Translations under genes and position numbers: made by a program | Assembly: GCA_038373865.1 (NCBI GenBank) | Contig: JAXGGA010002268.1 | Span: 62,001-126,000, forward strand | DNA length: 64,000 bases | Reading direction: 5' to 3' | Source of the DNA: Uloborus plumipes | Taxonomy: Eukaryota; Arthropoda; Arachnida; Araneae; Uloboridae | The notes under the pieces: model-generated | What the model was told of the DNA's origin: nothing | Seen by the model: only the letters and a program-made list of their open reading frames with translations | Database searches by the model: none | In this document: in pieces, positions 11,441 to 23,000 of the stretch | How the letters are laid out: every line of letters starts with the position of its first letter | How positions within the stretch are numbered: the stretch's first letter is position 1

Positions 11441-14369
11441 TAGGGTGGGTCATTTTCATTTTTTTTCGAAATGTTAAGGGGCACAGGATTAAAAAGGTGC
11501 ATCGTGGTCCCAAACTAACGTGTGTGAATTTTTTTTACATTTTGATAAGTCTTTTTGCTGCCGGATTGATCTTGTAGTGTCGATTCCTATACCCAGATTG
11601 AATACGTTCTATGTAAACTTGCAGCAATAATAAATATATTTTTTCTTACAGAAACACGTCATCAAAATTTTAATTTGCACCTGGTTTAAATTCACACCTG
11701 CCGTTTCAGCTGTGAGAATTAGCAAAAATGTATGAATCAGTGTCTAAAAATAACCTACGCATGCGCAATTTAACACAGCTATTTCAATATAACTGCGATC
11801 GAATTAAAGTGCGCTAGATGTAGTTTGATGCTCCTATGGTAGACAGTTTTTTAAATTATGAATCGCACTCGGTCAGGTTGGAAATCCAAGTTGTTTGGTG
11901 ATTCATCTGATCTCAACTGCAATATATTACCAACCTACGAAGATGTTGGGAAATATTACGAATTTAACCGTCATAAGTTAAAAAGTGAAAGGGGTCTTAA
12001 TAAAGAGCCATCTTACAAAGAAGTAGAGGACATTGTGGTAAAGAAAATAGAAGAAATTTGGACAAAGGCTTCCCTTCCTATAGTGCAACGCAAACGAGTA
12101 AAAGCTATGTTAAAACTCTACCACTTGAAATGTAGAAATCTTTTAAAATCCCATCCTAAAATCCCTAAGAAAAAATTAGAAGAGTTTCGCCGGGCTGGTA
12201 AAATGCTATTTGACATTTCATCTTGCAAATGCAAAGATATTAATAATTGCATTTGTCCAAAAAATAAAAAAATTCCAAAGAGAGAAAAAAAGTTCCTAAT
12301 AGATCAACGGAGCACTAGAAGAATGGGGATTGGAGCCGTAGATACTCCTACTACGAAAAAATTAAGCAAAATTCTTAAGAGAAAAATACTGCAGGAGAAA
12401 TCGGAGCTTCACACTCGAAAAGAACGTGCTGATTCATCTTGTCTCATTACTTCATCTGCATCCAGTTCACTGGATACGGACAGTGAGGATGAGTTTCAAG
12501 GACCTAGACGAGCGTCTTCAACTACTTATATCAGGAAATCAACTTGTGCAAACTATACAGTAGACTTGTACAGTGTACTACAGTAATTTGCTTTCCCGGA
12601 CATGCGATAGATACGGGGTATCTGACCGGGCAGGAGCAGCTATTGCTTCTGCAGTTCTTTACCCCACCACTTCGGAAATTATTGATAAAAACATACTTCG
12701 CCGGAAACGTAAAGACGCACGAAAGTGTGCCCTGGACAAAGCCAAAGTTGAACAAATACAAGCTTTGTATTTTGACGGAAGAAAAGATAAAACTTTAATT
12801 ATATTGGAAAAGAATGGTAAATTCTATAGAAAAAGCATTACAGAAGAACATATTTCGCTAATTATGGAACCAGAGTCTAAGTTCTTAGGCTATATCGCAC
12901 CCGCCTCTGGTACTTCTAAATGTATAGAGCAAGAAATTAAAAATTTCTTTTTGGAATCGAAAATACCTATGAAGCCTTTGGTGGCAGTCGGATGTGATGG
13001 AACTAACGTTAACGTTGGTAAAAATAGAGGTGTCATACGCTTGTTGGAAGAAAGTTTAAATAGACCTTTACAGTGGCTCATATGTTTATTGCACATGAAT
13101 GAATTGCCATTTAGACATTTGTTTCTCCACATTGATGGCAACACGACAGGACTGAAGTCATTTTCGGGAACAATCGGTAAAGAACTAGAAAATTGTGAAA
13201 AAAATCCCGTTGTTCAGTTTGCGCCTATTCCAGCATACTTACCAAAGTTGCCCGTTCAAGACATTAGTACTGACCAAACATATTTGCATAGAATAGCATC
13301 GGCGGTCTCTACAGGCATATTTCCTGAGGAACTAACATACATGTCACCTGGCAAAATGTCTCACGCTCGATGGCTAACTCGTGCGAATCGAATCCTACGT
13401 TTGTATGTTTCAGGGAATCTCCTTCTGAAAATTTAATAATTCTTGCGACATATGTCGTAAAAGTTTATGCTCCAATTTGGTTTGCTATCAAAAGCCACCC
13501 TTCATGTGAAGATGGAGCTCGGCACTTGTTCAAGCTCATCATTGCAACTCGGTATTTATCTACTGAATTGAAGGCCAAAATAGATCCCGTTATCCAAAGA
13601 AACAGTTATTTCGCACACCCTGAAAATTTGTTGATTGCAATGCTGACAGATTCGGAGCAGTCCGTCCGTGAATTGGCAGTCCATCGGATTCTAGAAGCTC
13701 GTTGTGCTCAACAAAATAGAATCCGAATTTTTCAAATTCCTGTTGTTAACTTTTCTGCTGAATCTTACATAGACCTCATTGATTGGAAAAATATATCTGA
13801 TCCACCAATACTAAAATCAGTTTCTGATGAAGATGTTCAACTGTTTGCTTCAGGAGCAAAACAATTGCCTTTACTACGTCTGCCATGTCACACACAGGCT
13901 GTTGAAAGGGCAGTTAAAACAGTGACAGAAGCTTCAGCTACATTGTGCAAAAAATCTGAAAGAGAAGACTTCATAAAAAACCAACTGGAGTCTCGGAAAA
14001 TTATGCCAAAGTTTGATAGTAAGAAAGACTTTCATGCTAATTAAAGATGCATGTTTTTATTGTAAATATATGATTATAAAACATGTTTTTTGAATTATAA
14101 TGAATAAATAATACTTAGATAACCTTGACTTATTATATATTTACATTTCTTAATGTATTTATTAATTCATTTTTTTTTCAATTATTTAACAAAAATCGAT
14201 TTTTTCCTTAAGTATACGCTTTTTAAACTCAATCCGGCAGCAGAAAACGATATCCTACCCTAATAAAATTTTAGATATAGTCTATAAACGTCATTTGGCA
14301 CCTTTTTCTTGCTGTGCCCGATGGAAATGCGAAACTTTTTTTTTTAACATGGGACGGTGACCCACCCTA
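11441..14369 (+). mobile_element. hAT-superfamily DNA transposon, near full length
   Basis: 2929-bp element with terminal inverted repeats starting TAGGGTGGGTCA (12 bases perfect at both ends), flanked by the 8-bp duplication TTGAACAG, the size diagnostic of hAT. Imperfect inverted similarity continues inward: GGCACAG-AAAAAGGTGC and GCTGCCGGATTGA appear in both ends in opposite orientation. It encodes a transposase on the plus strand that is broken by frame changes. The perfect TSD points to a fairly recent insertion. It lies downstream of the FNIP stop codon, possibly inside a long FNIP 3' UTR. Confidence 0.93.
11858..14044 (+). pseudogene. hAT-like transposase, two compensating frame breaks
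   Basis: The protein is readable in three pieces. Piece 1 (11858-12586, from ATG) is basic and charged, with an ISSCKCKDINNCICPK cysteine cluster that may bind metal; no classical BED finger is evident. Piece 2 (from about 12573 to 13436, +1 frame) has CDRYGVSDRAGAA, then VGCDGTNVNVG (about 12990-13020) and CLLHMNELPFRHLF (about 13083), matching the hAT layout of a catalytic Asp motif followed by C-x2-H. Piece 3 (about 13415-14044, original frame) has KVYAPIWFAIK and LPCHTQAVERAVKTVTEASA, the helical C-terminal part. Pieces 1 and 3 share one frame, so one shift near 12540-12590 and an opposite one near 13400-13436 explain everything. Breaks could be real decay, sequence error or unrecognised splicing. 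Confidence 0.85.
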
Positions 14370-14377
14370 TTGAACAG
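14370..14377 (+). repeat. Right 8-bp TSD of the hAT-type element
   Basis: TTGAACAG, identical to 11433-11440. Confidence 0.93.
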
Positions 14378-15195
14378 CTTAAGTTAATAAATGTGTTTTT
14401 TTTTTTTGCTTCTATGGTTGTTCCAATTCATTAAGATTAATAGGAACACAAAAACTTAACAAGGTTGTGCAAAAAAAAAGTAAGGAGGCGATTTAAATTT
14501 TTTGAAACTTCATGAGCAGGAAATCATGTTCTCCCAAATGTTTCTAATTAGTAAATTTGTTTGAAATGTGTCAGAAAGTTAATTGAAACAATGTAAAGAA
14601 AATAATTAAGCTTTTTTCGTCATGTTTTAGATTAATTACTGTTCAGGAAATAATCAGTAAAATGAAAAATCGATCGCAGACAAATACTTCAGAACTATGT
14701 TAGCCTACTTTTTACATGCAAGCAAACAAACGCTTACCTTCTTTTAAATTTCATGTCTCATAACTTAAGTCACAACTGACAATGCTATTAAATTTTTCCT
14801 GTTCATGTTATGACCAAAGAGAAAAAGATTCCTATTTGCATTTTCAAATTTATTAAACTTATGAGATTGAGTGCTAAAACTAAACCCATAGAAAGTTAAA
14901 TTGATCAGCCTGACTGAAGCATTTGTGTTATTGGAGCAGGACAGTTAGTTTCATATTTGTTACAATGTAATATTCTTGAAAATGAGAAAACCACAACAAT
15001 TAAAAAGGTAATCCCTTATAACTTGTCCTAGCCTTACTTTTTGTTCACAAAAATAATAATAATAATAATAATATGTACATATCTTTATTACATGGAGCAG
15101 TTATCCAAACACTGAAAAATGTGACAAACTTTGTCCTCCTTTTCTTAATAAATATACATTTAAAACTAGAAAAATAAATTAAAATCATAAATCTT

Positions 15196-15373
15196 GCAAT
15201 ACACTACCAGCTCGTTAATTCCATCCATGAACTGCAGTTTCGTGCTTATTATGCACTCATCAGCATGAAATAGGAAATTAACGTGCTGGAGTAGCCTATT
15301 CCATGCTGATGAGTGCATGACAAGCATGAAACTGCAGTCCATGGATGGAATCAATGAGCTGGTGGTGTATTGC
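15196..15373. repeat. Long hairpin, 72-bp arms
   Basis: GCAATACACTACCAGCTC... on the left pairs with ...GAGCTGGTGGTGTATTGC on the right. The arms are 15196-15267 and 15302-15373 with few mismatches; pairing extends into the spacer through AATAGG/CCTATT. It could be a foldback transposon or MITE, or a source of double-stranded RNA if transcribed. Confidence 0.88.
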
Positions 15374-16080
15374 ATGTTTCTGCCTTAGCCCTGGCTTAGG
15401 GACTTACTGCTTCATGAATCTTGTTTAACTAATCAACCCAAAACTTCGAATAATTCTATATTTTTTCTTGAGCACTACACTTAAATTCGATATATCCAAC
15501 ATTAATAATTGAAACAAAAAAAAATTAGCTAACTGCATTCTGTGGATTGTTTCATTCTCTGAAACAAAATTGAAAATATCATTTTTCATTATTCTTTCAA
15601 TCCTTTCTTTTTACCACCTTGAAATTTAAAAATCTTTTGCAAAGGCACTGTTTCAAGATTAGTAAAAATACTAGTGCAGAAGAGTAATGAAAATTGGGTT
15701 TTCATTACTGTAAGGAACAAAAGTTTAATGCCTGAATCTGAATGAATACATAAAGCTTTTTAAGGCAATTTTTTTTTTTAATTTTCCCCTTTTCAAAAGA
15801 AATAAAAATTTTATCAGAAAAAATTTTTATTTTTCAATTTTTGGCAATTTTTTTTTTAAATTTCCCCTTTTCAAAAAAAATAAAGAATTTTATAAGATTT
15901 TTTTTTTTCCTTTTCAAAAGAAATAAGATTTTTAAGAAAAAAAAGTCACCATATAAAACTGCACCATGTAAAAATGGATGAGTAATTTTACTATTCTCCT
16001 GAGAGAAGAAGAGAGAATCCAGATTTATTTTCACTTTTATCAAATTAGGGATGGCTCTTTAGTTTGAACACAAGAATACT

Positions 16081-16339
16081 ATACTGCTGTGCTAAGCACA
16101 AAAGTCGTATCTGCACTTTTTGACAAAATTGAGTTTTGCCACCGGGTGGTTCTTTGTGACGTGTTTTGCCCACATACAATGTCTTTATGGTCATTTGAGA
16201 ACGAAAAACTTTTTTTTTTTTTTTAATTTCTGAAAAAGTTATATCCAAATCAAATACATGGAGGAGCACAACTTTAAAAAGTTTTTTCTCAGTTTAAACT
16301 CGACTGCAGGTACCAGTTTTGCGCTTAGCACGGCAGTAT
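16081..16339. mobile_element. MITE with ATACTGC(T/C)GTGCTAAGC termini
   Basis: About 259 bp with inverted termini: left ATACTGCTGTGCTAAGCACA and, inverted, right ATACTGCCGTGCTAAGCGCA. The similarity goes on for about 35 bases (GTCGTATCTGCA against CTGGTACCTGCA). No coding capacity. The TSD is unclear (possibly TA), so the superfamily is not assigned. Confidence 0.7.
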
Positions 16340-16795
16340 AAGCCATCTACCTCCTTTTATGATGAAACATCAGTTTCTTTCTCTCTACTATGGAGAAAAA
16401 AGAATAAAAGCTTAAATTTAATACTGAAAATATCAAAACAAATTTAATAATTTTCCAATGACATATGGAGAAATTTTTACATCTTTTTTAAGTATACATT
16501 TAGTAATAGGCTTGATGATTTTCAAGATCATAAAAAAATGCTTATCTTTTCAAATTCTTTGTCTATTTCTCTGCAAGACACTACTTGTTACCTTTCTGAA
16601 ATCCAAATCAGAATTACTGACCTTTTGCATTGGTAATCAAATATAAGAGCTTACTTCAACAGAAAGTCATTTACATTATATAGAAATTCGGAAATTTAAA
16701 CTAACAATTTTTTTTTTCACATTTACACACTTTAGCAGTCTGATGCTGTTGTAGATTTGGCTCAAAATACGCTTCTAAACAAATATGTTTTGTAA

Positions 16796-16821
16796 TACCA
16801 CTTTTGCGCTTAACACGGCAG
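16796..16821. repeat. Solo terminus of the same MITE family
   Basis: ACTTTTGCGCTTAACACGGC followed by AG matches the right terminus of the 16081-16339 MITE with one or two changes. No partner end was found nearby. Confidence 0.6.
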
Positions 16822-19641
16822 TTTTGTCTTCGCACAAATGAAAAACCATTTTTTAAGTATTGCTTTGAGAAAATTCAAATAACACAAAATCAGTAACTAT
16901 AAATAAGAACATTTAAAGCATCAGCCATTTTTGAATAAATATATGTTAACATATTCTACTAGTACTTAAGTTTATTTTGAAAAAACTGATATGCATTCAC
17001 AGCTTTGAAAATCGAACAGGAAACCAATCAAATAATAAAGTAGCTTTGCATAAATCAAATTACATCCAAAGTGGAAGGCTCTGATAATTAGTAGCAGGGT
17101 TTTGTACTCTGTTTTTCATTGACAAATAAATAAATAAATCTTTGATATTTTAAGACAACAAAATGTTTAATTGGTTTCATAAAGTTTAAAATGCTGTTTT
17201 AGCTAGCTAAATTCAAAGGAAGGAGAAAAAAAAACTGCAACAAAGTCTACGTTAATTGTTGCTAAATATTATTCACCCTAGTTTAAAACATGTATGCAAA
17301 ATAGTATTATATCATTGTTGCAAAACGTCAGAATATAAAGACTGCATTAAAATATTGGATTAACAATTAGTACATATTTACTTTAATGATGACTATACTT
17401 AAACGAATACTAAATAAGTAAAGCATAAAATTTAACAATGAAAACTGCTTACATGTGTTAACAAGTTATGAGGGCACAGAACAAAAAAGAAAAATTGCTT
17501 TTTATAGCTTCTTTCTGCACTAAAGAAAGAACTATATGCAAGCAATTTTCATTTCAAATTTGTGCTTCACTTATGGTGGAATAAACTGACAATTGAGGAA
17601 CATTACATTTCTATATTATTCAAACCATACCAGGATAGAAATGTTAAATATGTATATATTAAATTTCTCACAAATTGCAAAAGATATTAATGATTCCCTA
17701 AAACTTTTTAATTGAATGTTGATTTGGGAATAAAAATTGTTTTTATGTAATTGATCTCAACTGCAAAAACTTTATTTCATCATTCTCATTTGTAAATTTA
17801 TTTAAAACTTGCATTTTATGGTTTTTTTCATTTTCCTTCACAGAAGTTTTATTTGGGGGACATTGCAGACACTGGCCTGTTTCATATAATACTTAACATA
17901 AAAAAGCATTGTAGCTGCATTTCCGAAATAAGTTTTAGGGTGGAATTTAAAAACAATTTCAAAAATAATTAATTACGAGTTTCTAAAGAAGTGATGTAAA
18001 AAATGTAAAACATTAGCAAACAAATGCAATTGTTATGCAATTCCCAAAATGCCTGGGTCAAACATTTGAAAACAAGAATGGAAATACAACAAATGCAGTA
18101 ATTTTTACTGAAAATGGCAAATTCAAAAAACTTTTCATAAACCAAACCAAATATACACCATCAAAGCACAATTTTTAACATACAAACTGGACAGTGCATA
18201 ATCTTCGTAAAGATTGGAATGTAATGAAAATATTCACAAATGGATACAATGAAAAGGACTCTTAAACCAGGTACATAAGGTGTAGAAGAACAAAATATGA
18301 GCTTTAAGTTAAACCAAATTAAGGCGAAGAATATTTAAACTTATACGTCCGATTATTATTAACTAGCAACAAAAGTGAGCACATTTTTTTGCTTAACATC
18401 ACTTACCATGTAAACAATTTTGAAAAACTATATTCAATTATTCATGACGAAGTTTATAAAGGCACTTATTGGTTATAAAATAAGCTTTAAAAACCAAATC
18501 AAAATTATTCTCGCACACAAAGTAATGTATTTGTTCACCATGGATGATGACTAATATGAATTTTTAGGCATCAGAATGAGTAACATAGGTGCCATTTTCA
18601 ATGATTCAAATGTACATTTATCCCAATATTAAAAAAAAATAATAATAATATTAATTACAAATGCTGCAAATTATCAATAGCATATTTCAAAAGATCTGTA
18701 CAATATACAATGGTTTATTAAAGACAAAATTGATTGTATTTTAAAGATACTTTTACACATTTATCCTTCTAGTCAATCACGAGTCTCAAGTATGGAAAAA
18801 AACTTTCAGTGTGACCTAAACTTTAGGCTCCTATAGCTGGAACTCCAGGCGTCAAAGCAAGTTAAGCGACAATGGCCGCTTATTTCTAACACTGATACAT
18901 ATGTGTATTAAATACCGTGAAAAAAACATTAGCTTTCTGCTAAATTTGTTTTTCACAGTAATTTAAGATATAATTGGTAACATTTAAAATAATATTCCCT
19001 TTTTATTAGAAAAAAAAAATACTATCTGATGTAAACATTTTCAAATTTATGAAAGGGAGGGCTAGGGAGTAAAAATAATACTTGAGGACATGTGAAAATT
19101 ATTTGAACCTGTAAACTAAAAATATATACAGCATGAAACCATGCAGAAAAGTGCTCGTAAAATTGCAAAAGTAACTAGTATTTTTTACATATATTTTAAA
19201 ACTTTAAGCTATTGTTCTGGGATCATTTTGCAACGTAATATCAATGTCAAACACATGTAAGATTATTCGATAAATTTACATAATGTATATCATTTTGAAA
19301 AATACTAGGTAAACAAAATTTTCTTTTCAATACTGAGAAAAAGTCATCTTTGACTAATAAATAAAATGTTACTCATTGCACAGAAAAAAATGGTAAAATT
19401 TATGGTGTAAAGCCCAAAATTACAAAAATATTACATGCACATATTTAGAGGTTACAAAGAACCCTTTTTCCAAAGCCGAAAAGTAATGGTTCCAATGTTA
19501 AGCAGCAGGTGACCACTACTACTTTGCTCATATGCCCAAGTCCATAACTTTTCTGCATTAAAAAAAGGAGATCCTTGTAATCCTGAAAAACGTGTATGCA
19601 ATATTTTTGCAATTTTGGGCTTGAATAAAGTTAATTTGTCA

Positions 19642-19647
19642 TTTATT
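19642..19647 (-). other. Nearest FNIP polyadenylation signal candidate
   Basis: Plus TTTATT reads AATAAA on the minus strand, about 180 bases after the FNIP stop codon. It would give a short 3' UTR; longer isoforms are possible. Confidence 0.4.
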
Positions 19648-19828
19648 TAATCTTTCACTATCTCTCATAGTAATTGTAACATCAAATATTTTCTCCAGTT
19701 TTGTTTAATTGGCAATGAGAATCTTGGTAATTACATTAGCTGTTAATGTTCTTCAACACCTTATTACGAAATAAATAATGTCTGCAAACAGAGTTGCTAC
19801 TAACAAATGATACAAAAAAGGCGATAAA

Positions 19829-20026
19829 TCACCGGTTATGTACAGATAAATAGGGTGAGTGAGTTGTGGCAATAGATAAAAGTAGAGGAATATCACTTGC
19901 ATCAACATTTAAAGTGCTCGCAATTTTGCTATAAGGGATAGACAAGCGGTTGCCACGAAGGTAATCTGAAAGCGTTTGACTTCGAAAATAAAGTTCTTGC
20001 AACCTATCTTCCAAATAAATGATGCA
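19829..20026 (-). CDS. FNIP: FNIP exon 18 (last coding exon)
   Basis: CIIYLEDRLQELYFRSQTLS then DYLRGNRLSIP and VDASDIPLLLSIATTHSPYL, followed by SVHNR and TGA. The HLEDRLQExYxKSxxLSEYLRG and ESxDLPLLxAIASTHSPY motifs define the FNIP C-terminus. Confidence 0.97.
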   Translation of the reverse strand, partial: CIIYLEDRLQELYFRSQTLSDYLRGNRLSIPYSKIASTLNVDASDIPLLLSIATTHSPYLSVHNR

Positions 20027-23000
20027 CTGAAAAGTAAGTAAATAATTAGAAAAAAATTATAAATGCATATAAACTAAAAATATTGAGCTTGAACTATTTA
20101 TTAATACATCAAAGTCATAGCTGATATTTCATTTTTTATGGCCATTCACTAAAAGTAACAGGCACAAAAGAAAATAATTAGAATGAAACTTGTTGCATTT
20201 ATTTAAGCAAAGTGAAAAATTAGACTGATTTTTCAACATTCCTATGATTTAAGCAAAGTTGCAAACCAAGAAGAAATAATTTACGGACTGTCTAGTGATT
20301 TTCGGGAGTATTTCGTAGTTTTGCAGAATCATCAAAAAAAAAAAAACCTAATATTACTTTTCTAGTATACATCAACACTCAAATTTTGAATTGGTAGCCA
20401 ATGGCCACTAACACCCCACAAAATGGTAACCAAATTTCAGAAAATGGTAGCCAAACTTAAAATTAAAAAATTTTCAATGTAACTTGGTAAAAATCAGGAA
20501 TAAAGTTTGATTATACCCATATTTGAATGTTCAAAATTCAATAAATAAGTTCTAACTTGCTCTTATGAAGAAAAAAATAAAACATTTCTTTTGTTATTTG
20601 TTTTTGATACTTGTTCACAAGACAAAAAAAAAAAGAAAACATTTCAATAAAATTTAAGTTTGGACAGTACGGTTTAAACTCGGGACAACCCCTGTTGTAA
20701 GACACTTCAAAAATATTTTATCTGATTTTTTTTATTATGTATAGCTAGAGCAGACATTCAAAATTCGGTAAAAACCCGACCTTTGGTGTCAAAACACTTT
20801 TCTCTTTCTTTTTTGGTTTTAATCACAAAGTATAAACAAGCAGCAAAATATTCTTAAGTAAAAAATGATTATTAAACAAAAGAATAAAATGAGCCAAGGT
20901 ATAGATGGGAGCAGATAATAATATCCCTCAAAATTTCTACAATAATTTAAATATTGTCAGAATGTAAAGATTGAAATTTCAAACGAGGCCGCAATTTTTG
21001 GTCGCATCACGTGTTTCTTTGTTGGCATGGGCGTCGAACTACTTTTAAGGTTCAGGTCACATGGTTTGAACAACGATTTAAATTAGGTAATTAGTAAATA
21101 CAGGGTTGAAAACAGCTCAAAGTCAAAAAAGAGGAAAAATTGCGAGACTTAAAATTCGGATAGATTTTTTTTCTCCATATTCTGCGAAATTAGTCATGCA
21201 AGATTTTCTCTCAATTTGCGCCCTGAAATCGAAAGTAAATATTTTTAAAAGCTCTTATTCGCTCATTCACTATTTATTTTTAAGTCATTCACAACAATGT
21301 AGAAAAAAAGGGGGAGGGGTGCAACTTTTGATGAATTAGACAAGTGTATCTCAAGAAACAAATTCTCTAATTAGTATTGTATAGTCTTCAGTTATTTTGA
21401 TAAATTTTAAAGATCAAAATAATTTTCCCAATTTTTTGACAAAGATCTCTAATATTTTAGCTAAACTTTTTTAATTTCTACCTCCTACAAATCAAACTGA
21501 TGTTTTTGGCAGCATGCCAAAATAGAGTACATAGTTCGCCGATAATTGCAGGTCATCCTTGAGATCTCAATCCTGCTGCATCCTAAAAACATTTCCATTG
21601 TTTCGGAAGTTGGAAATAATTTCAACCTCTACCACTTTAAATAAATTTATTTTAAACTTCATTTTAGTAATGAGTGTATTTTTATTTATTTTTTTTTCTA
21701 AACTTGATGCAAAATTAATTTTTTGATCGCGGAAAGAAAGAAAAAATACAAAAAGCGGAACATCCCTGTAAATAAATTAAAAATAATACATAAAACGAGC
21801 CAAGCTACGGTAGTAGATAATAAGATGCCTCAAAGATTCCTAAATAATTGAGATATTTTTAGGATGTGAAAGGATTGAAATCCCAAAAAAGATACGCAAC
21901 TTTCGGCGAGGCACGTGTGACTTCTGCGCACGGGCGGTAACTCACGTTTTTTTTGGTTAACATTGTATGATATGAACAAGCAACAAAAATAATGAAAAAA
22001 AAAGAAAAACAAAAATCCCTCAATTAATGAGTAAAGTGAGACATGTTGTGGTAGCAGATAACATAAGTCTCAAAAGTTCCAAAATACTATAAATATTATC
22101 AGGATGCAAAAAGATTGATAGCTCAAACACGCCCGCATATTTCGGTGAGCCACGTGCTTTTTGGTGGCATGAGCCAAGCTATGTCTCAATGGTTAATATT
22201 AAAATGAGCAATTAAAATTATATTAATAAATATATTACAAAATTACTGTATAAAATGAGCCGAGTTACATTAACAGATAACAAAACGCCTCAAAACTTCA
22301 AAAATTATTGAAACATTATCAAGATGCAAAAGGATTAAAATCTCAAACCAGGTGCGCTATTTTTGGCGAGGCACGTGTTTCTATTAAAGAAGTGATATAT
22401 TTTCAGCCGAATTTTAAGTGGATAAGAGTATAATACCACCTCCCTTCTACGCCCCCCGCGATCGGACTGCCGAATGTTTAGTGGACAAGAAGATTTGGGA
22501 AAAGGTCACATGTCAAGGTTGGGAAAGGGGTGAAGCATTTTTTAATGGTAGCCATGTTGGCGACCTCAGTGAAAATAATGATCGCCAAATTGTGAAAATT
22601 GGTCGCATTTGGCGACCGCGAGTGTTGACCTATATTTTCTAGTCTATGTTTGTCCTTCAATAATCATCTAAAATACTAGCACTAGAGTAAAAATAATAAT
22701 TCATATTTTTTAATTAAAAGTTACAAAACAAAATCATGCTTTGAGTAAAAACAACTTAAATTTCGTACATCCACATCTTTGTTATTATAAAATGAAAATA
22801 AAACTGACATGAAATTAAAAAGGCAGCGTAAGCGTATTATTAGCAGTTCTGCTATAACTCTGACACACTCTGCACATTAACTTCTAGCTTGCTAATCTTC
22901 AATAGTTTAATGTTTTTTAAAGCAATTTTCAGGTCTCATAGTTCATGTTTCACTCTTTTTGTCAGTTTACAATCAGAGATTCAGCAGTATGGAGGCTTCA

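Larger units (their letters stand above)
14378..19828. other. FNIP downstream flank / probable 3' UTR
   Basis: 5.4 kb of AT-rich DNA with no supported coding frame. It holds a long hairpin (15196-15373), a small MITE (16081-16339), a MITE-end fragment (16796-16821) and an (AAT)n microsatellite near 15053-15071. Part is expected to be FNIP 3' UTR, which would read on the minus strand from 19828 downward. Confidence 0.6.

Noticed and set aside
12531..13144. Extra genes on the minus strand or other frames within the hAT element
   Set aside because: They overlap the recognisable transposase and have no family features; they are shadows.
12586..13436. Introns explaining the frame changes in the hAT transposase
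   Set aside because: The protein is essentially continuous across both breaks and no donor/acceptor pair removes a sensible segment; a TTTCAG near 13415 is noted but has no matching donor.
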